A stretch of 64,000 nucleotides of DNA from Akkermansiaceae bacterium (GTDB taxonomy: Bacteria; Verrucomicrobiota; Verrucomicrobiia; Verrucomicrobiales; Akkermansiaceae): contig JACKPZ010000004.1 in assembly GCA_024233135.1 (NCBI GenBank), positions 207,124-271,123 of the forward strand. The letters are read 5' to 3'. Position numbers and translations under genes: made by a program. Under the pieces are notes generated by a model. The model was not told where the DNA came from. It saw only the letters and a list, made by a program, of their open reading frames with translations, and made no database searches. Below are positions 27,182 through 35,108 of this stretch, piece after piece; position 1 is the stretch's first letter, and every line of letters starts with the position of its first letter.

Positions 27182-29071
27182 TCACGCGCGGCGCCGGCGG
27201 CGCAGCAGGCAGAACATGCCGAGGCTACCGATGACGGCCGCGCCGGGCTCGGGGACGACGACCAGATCGAGGCTTCCCGATTCGAACCAGGCGAACTTGT
27301 TGGCGCCCAAGGTGAATTTGTTCGCCTCGCCCCAGTTTTGAATACCGAGTACCGAGAAGTCGGTGCTGGTGCCATCGATCAGCGTGTAGGTGCCGTCGGC
27401 GGTGGCGGCCGACAATCCGACGAGATCGTCAACACCGAAGCTGGTGTCGAGAGACACCGTGCCGGTGACGCTGAGGGTATCGGTTTCGCTGAACAGGAAT
27501 CCTGCTCCGGCATTCAGGAAGAGGTTCCCGGAGAGCGATCCGGGGCCGCCGATGGTCGCACCGGACTCAACCGTCACATCCGTGGCTCCGAGCGATCCGG
27601 TGACGAGCAGGGTGCCGGCGGAAACCGTGGTGTCGCCGGTGTAGGTGCTGGCGCCGGAAAGCGTGAGTGTCCCGGAGCCGGTTTTGGCAAGGGCTCCAGC
27701 GCCGGCCATGTTGGCACGGTCCGTGACATCGTGCCCGTTGGTGTCCAGGGTGGCACCGCCGGCGTTGATGTTGACCGTGAAACCATCGCCGATGAAGAAA
27801 CCGTCACTGGCTGTGGCCTTGAGCGTGCCATCGTCGAAATTCAGGGTGGAAACCGAACCGCCAACGATCGCATCCACCGCGACGATGCCGCCGCCTTGGA
27901 TGTTCATCGTGCTGGTACCTCCGCCGGTATTGTTCTGAAGGTTGATGTAGGAACCGCCGCTTGCGGTGCCTTGCAGCGTTCCTCCATCCACGGTCAGCGT
28001 GCGGGTGCCGCTGTTGCCATTGATTCCAAACTGGATGTCGGTGCCGGCGTTGAGATTCAGAGTGCCGCCGTTGCTCACCTCCATGGTGACGGCCTGAGGA
28101 TCGTACTGGCCGATGATGACCCAGCGAACCGCAGAAGAACCGACGTTTACGACCGCGCTGTTTTCGATGACCATCTTGGCCGTTGTTCCGGTGTTGCCGG
28201 CGAAGCCGAGCTTGAGGTCGTTCTCGACGTTCAGAGTGCCGCCGGAAATGGTGGCGATGCTGGTGCCGGACGTCACTCCCAGCCCGAGGTGGCCGACTTC
28301 GAAGAGGCCGCCGACGTTCATCGTGCCGCCACTCATGTTCATCTTGCCGTTCGAGAAGGATCCCTGGCCGAAGAAATCGGAACCGATCTGGACGTCACCG
28401 CTGACGTTCACGGTGCCGGCATCAAGATTGAAGGTTCCGCCCGAATTCGGCAGATTCCCGCCATCGGTTACGTTGTTGGGTGCGACATAGATGCCGGACG
28501 CGGTGAGAGTGCCGCTCGTGTTGACGTTGAGGACGCCCGTCGAGCCGTAGAGGCCGACAAGGATGTTGCCGTTGCCGTTGAGCGCTCCCGACGTGTAGCT
28601 TCCGGAGCCAAGGTCCAAGCCCGTATAGGTGCCGGGAGAGGAGGTGGTGGATGCGGCGATGTTGAAGGTGGCATTTCCGCCCCAGTCGCCCACTTTGGTC
28701 CAATAGTTCGTGCTCAGAGACCCCGAGATGATGCTCAACGTGCCGGACGTCGGATTGGCGAGACTTCCGCCCGTGACGCCGAGAAGGAGGTCGTTCGGGT
28801 TCCAACTGATCACACTGTTGACGACGACGGCATCGCCGTTTTCGATGAGATTGTTGTCGGTATTCGTTCCCGTCCAGTTGGCGGGATTGGAGTACAGGGA
28901 GTCACCGCCGCCGTTGTTCCAAAGGTAGTCCGCCAGAGCGGATGGCGCGAGGAGTCCCGAGACCGCAACCGCAAGGCTGACGGCAAAGGGGCGGGTGGCG
29001 GCGAAGGACGACGAATCAATCGTCCGAACGGATCCAACAAACAACCGGGAGGACCGGAATTTTGGTTTCAT
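27182..29071 (-). CDS. Secreted beta-strand-repeat protein with PEP-CTERM tail (N-type B)
   Basis: A 629-residue protein. The ATG at 29071 gives MKPKFRSSRLFVGSVRTIDS, then an unusually long lead-in before the hydrophobic core and cleavage near SALA. Residues about 48-330 match the N-type B region of the adjacent 1267-residue protein. The pre-tail domain (TDTLSVTGTVSLDTSFGVDD, IQNWGEANKFTLGANKFAW) matches the PEP-CTERM protein starting at 22247. The tail is VVPEPGAAVIGSLGMFCLL then RRRRR. It is thus a mosaic of modules found separately in its neighbours. Confidence 0.82.
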   Translation of the reverse strand: MKPKFRSSRLFVGSVRTIDSSSFAATRPFAVSLAVAVSGLLAPSALADYLWNNGGGDSLYSNPANWTGTNTDNNLIENGDAVVVNSVISWNPNDLLLGVTGGSLANPTSGTLSIISGSLSTNYWTKVGDWGGNATFNIAASTTSSPGTYTGLDLGSGSYTSGALNGNGNILVGLYGSTGVLNVNTSGTLTASGIYVAPNNVTDGGNLPNSGGTFNLDAGTVNVSGDVQIGSDFFGQGSFSNGKMNMSGGTMNVGGLFEVGHLGLGVTSGTSIATISGGTLNVENDLKLGFAGNTGTTAKMVIENSAVVNVGSSAVRWVIIGQYDPQAVTMEVSNGGTLNLNAGTDIQFGINGNSGTRTLTVDGGTLQGTASGGSYINLQNNTGGGTSTMNIQGGGIVAVDAIVGGSVSTLNFDDGTLKATASDGFFIGDGFTVNINAGGATLDTNGHDVTDRANMAGAGALAKTGSGTLTLSGASTYTGDTTVSAGTLLVTGSLGATDVTVESGATIGGPGSLSGNLFLNAGAGFLFSETDTLSVTGTVSLDTSFGVDDLVGLSAATADGTYTLIDGTSTDFSVLGIQNWGEANKFTLGANKFAWFESGSLDLVVVPEPGAAVIGSLGMFCLLRRRRRA

Positions 29072-29152
29072 ACGGGATGGGTGGGGCTTTTCTGTGGATT
29101 TGGAGGGCGCGCCGGGGGTGCACAATGCACCCCTAGAACGGTCCTTGTAGGG

Positions 29153-29182
29153 ATGAGCGAGATGCCCGCCGGAACTGCGCCA
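29153..29182 (-). promoter_or_regulatory. Conserved secretome box upstream of the 629-aa PEP-CTERM protein
   Basis: Minus-strand reading: TGGCGC at 1-6 (continuing AGT), CATCTCGCT ending at 27, T at 30. CGCT ends 85 bp before the ATG. A run of A (plus-strand T, 29185-29190) precedes it. Confidence 0.65.
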
Positions 29183-29334
29183 CATTTTTTCAGATTCTTT
29201 TTTTTTGATCTTCCGGATTCGTGTGTTTCCGGCCCGCCCGAGCGGCGGCGGAATCCTTCGCCAAACGAGGATTTTCGGCTAGGTTGGCCCGGGCGGATTC
29301 TGGTAGAAAGGCCGTCCCTGCGGAAACCCACCCG

Positions 29335-29894
29335 ATGAAAGGAGACATCACCCGAATGCTGAAAGCGGCGAGCGGCAACGGCCGGTTGCCGTCTTCGGAC
29401 CTCCTGCCGCTGGTCTATGACGAGCTGCGCTCGCTGGCGGCGGCGGGCATGAGCCGGGAGAACCCCGGGCACACGCTGCAGGCGACCGCCCTGGTCCATG
29501 AGGCGTGGCTGCGGCTCGCCGGCACGGACGAGAAGCGCTGGAACGACCGGGCCCATTTTTCCGCACGGCGGCCCAGGTGATGCGCCGGATCCTCGTCGAC
29601 CGCGCGCGCCAGAAATCGACGGTCAAACACGGCGGGACCCACTCGCGGGTGGACATCGAGGACCTCAATCTGGCGGATTCGGCGCCGGACGATCGGATCC
29701 TGCTGGTGAACGAGGCACTGGACCGGCTGGAAAAAGAGGATCCGGAGGCGGCCCAGATCATCACGATGAAGTTTTTCGGCGGGCTGACCAACCAGGAGAT
29801 CTCCGAGTCTCTGGGAATTTCCAGCCGCACCGTCGACCGCCGCTGGAATTTCGCGAAAGCCAACCTGTTCCGCATGCTTGAAGAGGAACTCTGA
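29335..29894 (+). CDS. ECF-type RNA polymerase sigma factor, apparent -1 frameshift
   Basis: Two overlapping frames together encode one ECF sigma factor of the type found beside Ser/Thr kinases in Verrucomicrobiota and Planctomycetota. The first frame (from 29335) gives region 2, including LVYDELRSLAAAGMSRE and ATALVHEAWLRLAG, up to WNDRAHF. The second gives AAQVMRRILVDRARQKS and region 4, TMKFFGGLTNQEISESLGIS. They join at a run of five T (about 29556-29560), where the family's normal AHFFRTAAQVM would need six. This is a real mutation, a programmed slip, or a base-calling error. The kinase gene follows 59 bp downstream. Confidence 0.85.
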
Positions 29895-29953
29895 CGGCGC
29901 TGCGGCGCGAACGACTCCTGAAACCCGCTTGTCCTTGCTGAAAACCCGCCATC

Positions 29954-32173
29954 ATGCCCGCCCCATCCTCCGTGATCGAAGAGATCCTCTACGACAGCCT
30001 GCTCGGGATCGATGACCCGCGCCAGCGCGCCGAGTTTCTCGACCAGACCTGCCAGGGAAATCCGGAGCTGAGGGCGCGGCTGGAGAAACTGGTGGACGTC
30101 CAGGACCGGGCGGAACGTTTCTTCACCACGAGCTTCGCGGTCGGGCCGGCGGATTTCAGCGGGACGGGCGAGGCGCTGGAAACGACGGGCGACGAGGGAC
30201 TCGGCACGATGATCGGCCGCTACCGGCTGATCGAGCGCCTCGGCGAGGGCGGCTGCGGCGCGGTCTATCTGGCGGAGCAGAGCGAACCGGTGCGGCGCAA
30301 GGTGGCGCTGAAGATCATCCGGGTGGGATTCGGCACGGCGCATGTGATCCAGCGTTTCGAGCAGGAGCGGCAGGCGATCGCGCTGATGGACCACCCGAAC
30401 ATCGCGCGGGTCTATGACGCGGGGACCACCTCGTCGGGCCGGCCGTTTTTCGTGATGCAGTTGGTGGATGGCGACCGGATCACCGACTTCTGCAACCGCA
30501 ACCGGCTCGGCATCATCGAGCGGATCCACCTTTTCATCTCCGTCTGCCGGGCGATCCAGCACGCGCACCAGAAAGGCATCATCCACTGCGACATCAAGCC
30601 GTCCAACGTGCTGGTGTCGATGCTCGACGGCAACGCTGTGCCGAAGGTCATCGATTTCGGAATCGCGCGCGCGACGGAAGGCGAGACTCTAACAGACGGC
30701 TCGATCGCGGGAGCGCAGATCATCGGCACGCCCGCCTACATGAGTCCGGAGCAATTCACCGGAAGCGGCAAGGAGATCGACACGCGGAGCGACATCTACA
30801 GCCTCGGAGCGTTGCTCTACGAACTGCTCTCCGGCAAGCCGCCGCGCGATCCGGAGCGCTATACCGACGTGCGGACCGAGGAGATGCGCGCGGTGGCGCA
30901 GAGCGAGCCGCCGGTCCCGCCGTCGGAGCGGCTCCGCGCCTGCCCGATGGAGGAACTCGAAGAACTGGCCGCCGCGCGGCGCGTCGAGCCGCTTCATTTC
31001 GCGAAGAAACTGAAAGGCGACCTCGACGCCATCGTGATGAAGGCGATGCGTCCGGAACGCCGCGACCGTTACGGCACCGCCAGCGAACTCGCCACGGATC
31101 TCCACCACTACCTTCACGAGGAACCCGTCAACGCCTGCCATGGCGGCCGGAAATACCGGTTCCGCAAACTCGTCCGCCGCAACCGCATCGTCTTCGCCGC
31201 GGGCACCATGGTGTTCCTCGCGCTGGTGGCGGCCTTCGGCACCACCACCTGGCTTCTCTATCGGGAGAATCTCGCGCGCCTCGAACAAGCGAGGCTCCGG
31301 CAGGTGGCGGAGCAGGCGCTGGCGAACGAAGCGAAGCTCCGTGAAAAAGCGCAAGCGGGCGAACTCGTGGCGCACGCGGCCGTGCTGCTCAACCGCGGGG
31401 AAACCGAACAGGCCGATCGGATCCTCGCCTCGGTGGAGATGGACAAGATCCCCTCGACCCTCGAGTCCGCCAGCACCTACCGCACCATCGCGGAATGGCA
31501 TCTTCGCGAAGGCCGTTGGGACGAGGCGGCCAGACGTTTCGCCGCCGTCGCGCAGGCGATCTCGCGGGTGGACAAGTCCGACGCCGAGTCGGTCTCGATC
31601 CATTTCGTGGCAGCGGCCGCCGCCGTCGCCGACGCGGGCGATATTGAACACTACGAGGAACTCCGGCAGATGGCTGCCGAGAGGTTTTCCGGAACATCAT
31701 ATCCACAGGTGGCCGACGAGGTCGTGAAGGCCTGCCTGATCAAACCCGCGGACCCCGAACTGCTGGCCAAGCTCGAACCGCTGATCCAGGTGATCCAGCG
31801 GAACGTCCCGTGGGACCGTGAGGATGCCGCCGGCGAACTGATGGAGGCGTGGCAAACCCTGAGCATGGCGCTGGCGATGTATCGGAAGGGAGACTACGCC
31901 GAGGCCGAACGATGGGCGAAACGTTCGGTGAACCATCCGCACGAAAGTCCGCCCCGCAACGCGGCGGCCCATGCCATCCTCGCGATGGCCTCCCATCAAC
32001 TGGCGCACCATGAGGAGGCGTCCGGTGAATTGGAGCAGGCGAAACGCGCGGTGGACGGGTATTTCACGGAACCCATCGAAGCGGACAAACTCTGGTCCGA
32101 CGGCGGATTCTGGTTCGACTGGCTGATCGCACGTTTGTTGCTCCGCGAGGCGGAGGCGGAGATGGGATCCTGA
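29954..32173 (+). CDS. Membrane Ser/Thr protein kinase with C-terminal sensor region
   Basis: A 739-residue protein. The kinase domain (about 85-395) shows the glycine loop LGEGGCGAVYLAEQ, VALKIIRV with the ATP-binding Lys, HCDIKPSN in place of HRDLKPxN, the metal-binding DFG in VIDFGIARA, and GTPAYMSPEQ. One membrane segment follows at about 410-435 (IVFAAGTMVFLALVAAFGTT), then about 300 residues of helical, TPR-like repeats outside the membrane. In such ECF-kinase pairs the kinase is usually thought to act in the same signalling pathway as the sigma factor. The Cys in HCD replaces the Arg of classical RD kinases, so activation may not need activation-loop phosphorylation. Confidence 0.9.
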   Translation: MPAPSSVIEEILYDSLLGIDDPRQRAEFLDQTCQGNPELRARLEKLVDVQDRAERFFTTSFAVGPADFSGTGEALETTGDEGLGTMIGRYRLIERLGEGGCGAVYLAEQSEPVRRKVALKIIRVGFGTAHVIQRFEQERQAIALMDHPNIARVYDAGTTSSGRPFFVMQLVDGDRITDFCNRNRLGIIERIHLFISVCRAIQHAHQKGIIHCDIKPSNVLVSMLDGNAVPKVIDFGIARATEGETLTDGSIAGAQIIGTPAYMSPEQFTGSGKEIDTRSDIYSLGALLYELLSGKPPRDPERYTDVRTEEMRAVAQSEPPVPPSERLRACPMEELEELAAARRVEPLHFAKKLKGDLDAIVMKAMRPERRDRYGTASELATDLHHYLHEEPVNACHGGRKYRFRKLVRRNRIVFAAGTMVFLALVAAFGTTTWLLYRENLARLEQARLRQVAEQALANEAKLREKAQAGELVAHAAVLLNRGETEQADRILASVEMDKIPSTLESASTYRTIAEWHLREGRWDEAARRFAAVAQAISRVDKSDAESVSIHFVAAAAAVADAGDIEHYEELRQMAAERFSGTSYPQVADEVVKACLIKPADPELLAKLEPLIQVIQRNVPWDREDAAGELMEAWQTLSMALAMYRKGDYAEAERWAKRSVNHPHESPPRNAAAHAILAMASHQLAHHEEASGELEQAKRAVDGYFTEPIEADKLWSDGGFWFDWLIARLLLREAEAEMGS

Positions 32174-32210
32174 CCAACGCCGGGACGGCTTTCCCCTGCC
32201 GTCAGAAACG

Positions 32211-32245
32211 AAAAACGGCATCGCCTCGGATCAAGGCGATGCCGT
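32211..32245 (-). terminator. Rho-independent terminator of the pseudopilin gene
   Basis: An 11-bp stem (ACGGCATCGCC/GGCGATGCCGT, arms 32215-32225 and 32235-32245) is followed on the minus strand by TTTTT. It lies 36 bp past the stop and between convergent genes. Confidence 0.88.
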
Positions 32246-32280
32246 CGGGTGATCGATTCCGGCGTGTTCCGCCGCGCGGT

Positions 32281-33075
32281 TCAGTAGGAAACCGCGAGGT
32301 GTTTCTGCTTCATGTCGGAGGGGGCCATCGGCGCCACATGCCCGTCCGCGAACAGGAACTGGCCCTTGCCGTTTCCGTAGCGGAAGAAATCCGGCAGGTC
32401 GTTGTATTGCTGCTGCTCGGCCAGCTTCGGAGAGAGACGGATCGAACGATTGGCGAGATCCTCGTCACTCTGCGGGATCGAGTTCGCCGGATATCCCCCA
32501 CCCGCCAAGTTGCGCATCGCCCACATGATCGGGTGGCAGGCCTTGTAGGCCATGGCCTCGTATTGGGGAGGCGCGCTGCAAACGAGGAACTGCTCGTTGG
32601 GCCGCATCAGGTTGGACAAGCGGACCGGCCACTTGGGCATCGCGATTCCGGTGTTGGGATCGGGAGCCCCGGAGTCCGAAAAAATGTACGGGTTTCCGGA
32701 AAAATGAAGCACGGCTCCGGTCTCGATGGCCGCCGGGATGTTGCGCTCCAAAAGCGGGGATTGGAACATCTCGGACTGGGTGACCTTGGATTCCTCGCCC
32801 ACCTGTTCCTCAAGAATCACGTCCGCCCACGACTGGCCGCTGCTCCAGTTGTAGCCGGGCGGAAAGTATCCGACATCCGCGGCGTAGGCGATGAGCACCG
32901 TGCCGCAGTTCCGGAGGTTGTTGATATCCGCGGCGACGCGGGCGGCGTGGAGCGCGCGCTTCGTTCCCATGATCGCCAGCGCGGCGAGGCCGACGACGAG
33001 AATGATCACGACGAGCAGTTCGGTCAGTGTGAAACCGCCGGCGCGAGGGACGGGATTGGTTCGGTTGGTCTTCAT
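32281..33075 (-). CDS. Type II pseudopilin-like secreted protein (H-X9-DG type)
   Basis: A 264-residue protein with a prepilin N-terminus: the cleavage/methylation motif GGFTLTELLVVI followed by a hydrophobic helix (residues about 14-40). The C-terminal half has a beta-rich domain ending FLFADGHVAPM, the H-X9-DG-type signature common in PVC bacteria. Dozens of such proteins occur in these genomes; they are thought to use type II/IV pilus-like machinery, none of which is encoded here. It is monocistronic, with its own secretome box 109 bp upstream and its own terminator. Confidence 0.85.
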   Translation of the reverse strand: MKTNRTNPVPRAGGFTLTELLVVIILVVGLAALAIMGTKRALHAARVAADINNLRNCGTVLIAYAADVGYFPPGYNWSSGQSWADVILEEQVGEESKVTQSEMFQSPLLERNIPAAIETGAVLHFSGNPYIFSDSGAPDPNTGIAMPKWPVRLSNLMRPNEQFLVCSAPPQYEAMAYKACHPIMWAMRNLAGGGYPANSIPQSDEDLANRSIRLSPKLAEQQQYNDLPDFFRYGNGKGQFLFADGHVAPMAPSDMKQKHLAVSY

Positions 33076-33180
33076 TGGTCACGAAAGACGGGATGCGGGA
33101 AATCGCCTGTCTGGCGGACCCACCGGTTCGTTGGTTGAATCCGGAGGTTGGGAATCTCCGCTCCCGTGGGTTTCATCAGG

Positions 33181-33210
33181 AAAAGCGGGTTCCCTTCCCC
33201 CACTGCGCCA
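33181..33210 (-). promoter_or_regulatory. Conserved secretome box upstream of the pseudopilin gene
   Basis: Minus-strand reading: TGGCGC at 1-6 (continuing AGT), GGAACCCGCT at 18-27, T at 30, then GATGAA. CGCT ends 109 bp before the ATG. A run of A (33210-33217, T on the reading strand) precedes it. Confidence 0.72.
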
Positions 33211-33280
33211 AAAAAATTCCTTCGTCTCTCCGAAGCCCGCGGTTTGCCATCGAAAGCAAAGTGTCACGCGATGCGAAACC

Positions 33281-34696
33281 TCACTTGGAAGCCGCGACGA
33301 ACGTGTTGAACGAACGCGCCGGGATCTTCACGATCCCGCTGCGCTTGCCGTCGATGTTGATGGTGAGCGGGTGTTCCTGGTCCGAGCGGTTGGCGAGGAC
33401 GATGACGGCGCCGCCGTTCGGGTTCACGAAGGCGAGCTTGTCGCCCCACGCGCCGGTCGATGCGACGAGGTGGGCGCCGGGTTCGATGAAGTGGGAAAAG
33501 TGCTGATAGAGGTGGAAATACGGCGTGCGGATGATCTCGCGTTTCTTCGTATCGACCACCACCGGCGAACACTGCGCCCAGCCGCCGGTGCTGAGGCCGG
33601 TTTCATCAAGCACGATGTTCCAGATCATGTTCGAGCCGGCGCCGGCATGGAACCACTTCATGGCGAGGCCGAACTGATACTCGGCGAATCCCCAGTTGTT
33701 CTCGTGGTTGCCGCACTCGGCCTCGGTCTGCATCAACTTCATGTCGGGATGCAGCAGATGGGTTTCCTCCATCGTCGGAGCCGAGTCCCACTGGCAGCCA
33801 AGGCCGTCGAGATGCTTGCGGGTTTGCGGATCCTGGATCGACGGCTCGACCCAATACGCGTAGCCGCCGCGGTCGTCGTCGTCGTTGATGGTTCCCAGAT
33901 GGATCTCGGTGGAGAGTCCGCGCTTTTCGAACACCGGGCCCAGATGGTGGCCGATGAATTTCGACAACTGTTCGCCGGTCCACAGGCACGACGTGTAGTT
34001 GGTCGTCATGTTCGGCTCGTTCTGCGGCATCACCATGCTGATCTCGATGCCCTCTTTCTTGTATTCCTCGACGTATCGAGCGAAGTAGAGCGCCAGGGCG
34101 TCGAGTGTCTGCGCATCGTCCTTGATGCGGTTCTCCGGTCCCGGGCCGTGCAGGCTGCCGTTGTGTTTCATCCACGACGGCGGCGACCACGGCGAGCCCC
34201 ACAGTTTCAGGTCCGGACGGATGGACTGCGCGGCCTTGATGTAGGGGATCAGCCACTTGCGGTCCTGCTCGAGGCTGAACTTCTCCATCGCGTGGTCCCC
34301 TGCCGTTTCATTGAGCGAGTAGAGCTCGACCGCGTAGTCGCCCGCGCCGATGGGCGTGCGGCACAGCCCGAGCCGCAGTCCCTCGGTCGGGTGGAACAAC
34401 TCGTCCATCAGCGTCTTTCGGTCGGATGGAGACAGTTCCATGATCGCCTTCCAGCCGCGTTCGTTGAAGCAGCCGCCCCAGCCGTCGATCTGTTGGAGTT
34501 TGGTCGAGGTGTTCACCAGCACGCGCAGGGCCTGCGCGTCGGAAAACACCTCGGTTCCACCGAGGGAAACCGGCGCTTTGTCGAGCCATCGGCTGCCTTC
34601 CGTCGAGCAGGTCCATTGCAAAGAATCCGCCGCGTGGGACGCGCAGACGAGGGAAACACAGGCGGATAGAAAGCCGGAGACGGCAGTGGATTTCAT
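33281..34696 (-). CDS. GH30-family secreted glycosidase
   Basis: A 471-residue exported enzyme (signal MKSTAVSGFLSACVSLVCASHA). The GH30 barrel is recognised by QQIDGWGGCFNERGW near the start, GSPWSPPSWMKHNGSL, MPQNEPNM with the acid/base Glu at about 227, and LMQTEAECGN with the nucleophile Glu at about 325. The C-terminal beta-sandwich ends at FVAASK. GH30 members cut beta-1,6-glucan, glucosylceramide or xylan; the sequence resembles the glucosylceramidase/beta-1,6-glucanase side. Length and domain order are normal. The gene faces away from the large repeat protein at 35109, sharing a 412-bp intergenic region. Confidence 0.88.
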   Translation of the reverse strand: MKSTAVSGFLSACVSLVCASHAADSLQWTCSTEGSRWLDKAPVSLGGTEVFSDAQALRVLVNTSTKLQQIDGWGGCFNERGWKAIMELSPSDRKTLMDELFHPTEGLRLGLCRTPIGAGDYAVELYSLNETAGDHAMEKFSLEQDRKWLIPYIKAAQSIRPDLKLWGSPWSPPSWMKHNGSLHGPGPENRIKDDAQTLDALALYFARYVEEYKKEGIEISMVMPQNEPNMTTNYTSCLWTGEQLSKFIGHHLGPVFEKRGLSTEIHLGTINDDDDRGGYAYWVEPSIQDPQTRKHLDGLGCQWDSAPTMEETHLLHPDMKLMQTEAECGNHENNWGFAEYQFGLAMKWFHAGAGSNMIWNIVLDETGLSTGGWAQCSPVVVDTKKREIIRTPYFHLYQHFSHFIEPGAHLVASTGAWGDKLAFVNPNGGAVIVLANRSDQEHPLTINIDGKRSGIVKIPARSFNTFVAASK

Positions 34697-34779
34697 GAGC
34701 GGTGGGTTGAATCGATGGGAACAGGAAACATGGGGCCAATCGCCGAAAATGGAAACCTAACGCGACCCTCTACCATCGA

Positions 34780-34809
34780 AACAGCGGAATTCTTCTCCTC
34801 ATCACGTCA
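34780..34809 (-). promoter_or_regulatory. Conserved secretome box upstream of the GH30 gene
   Basis: Minus-strand reading: TGACGT at 1-6 (A at position 3), GAATTCCGCT at 18-27, T at 30. CGCT ends 87 bp before the ATG at 34696. Confidence 0.6.
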
Positions 34810-34958
34810 AAATCGGAGATGACCGTCATCCTCCCACACTCCACAGATTCACCCCCGTGATCGATCCGCCCGCCGCGGCCGCGGCGATGCCCCGCGGGAT
34901 GGACACGACCTCCCATGGCCCGCCAGCAGGTCCCGGCCGACGAAGGGTTGAAACTGCA

Positions 34959-34988
34959 TGGCGGATCACATTCCAGAATACCGCTTTT
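34959..34988 (+). promoter_or_regulatory. Conserved secretome box upstream of the 1662-aa repeat protein
   Basis: Plus-strand reading: TGGCGG at 1-6, GAATACCGCT at 18-27, T at 30. CGCT ends 124 bp before the ATG at 35109. The rest of the intergenic region (34697-35108) shows only this box and the divergent one at 34780-34809. Confidence 0.7.
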
Positions 34989-35108
34989 CCCTGAAACGAT
35001 CGGAATTCCCGCCCGAACTACCGATTGAAAACCCTTCTTCCCGATCCCACCGTTGCAGGATCCGCGCCCCCCCGCACCTCAACCCAGACCCCGAATCTCA
35101 AAACCCCG

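Noticed and set aside
23748..27341. Very long plus-strand open frame opposite the 1267-aa repeat protein
   Set aside because: Composition is a reverse image of glycine/threonine-rich repeats, and it runs through promoter-like and terminator sequences of minus-strand genes.
15269..29071. True autotransporters (type V secretion)
   Set aside because: None of the repeat proteins has a C-terminal outer-membrane barrel; they end in PEP-CTERM or in the soluble C-terminal module.
29153..29182. Sigma-54 promoter (GG-N10-GC) within the element
   Set aside because: Only this copy fits GG-N10-GC; the other copies examined (27032, 33210) do not, so it is a coincidence of composition.
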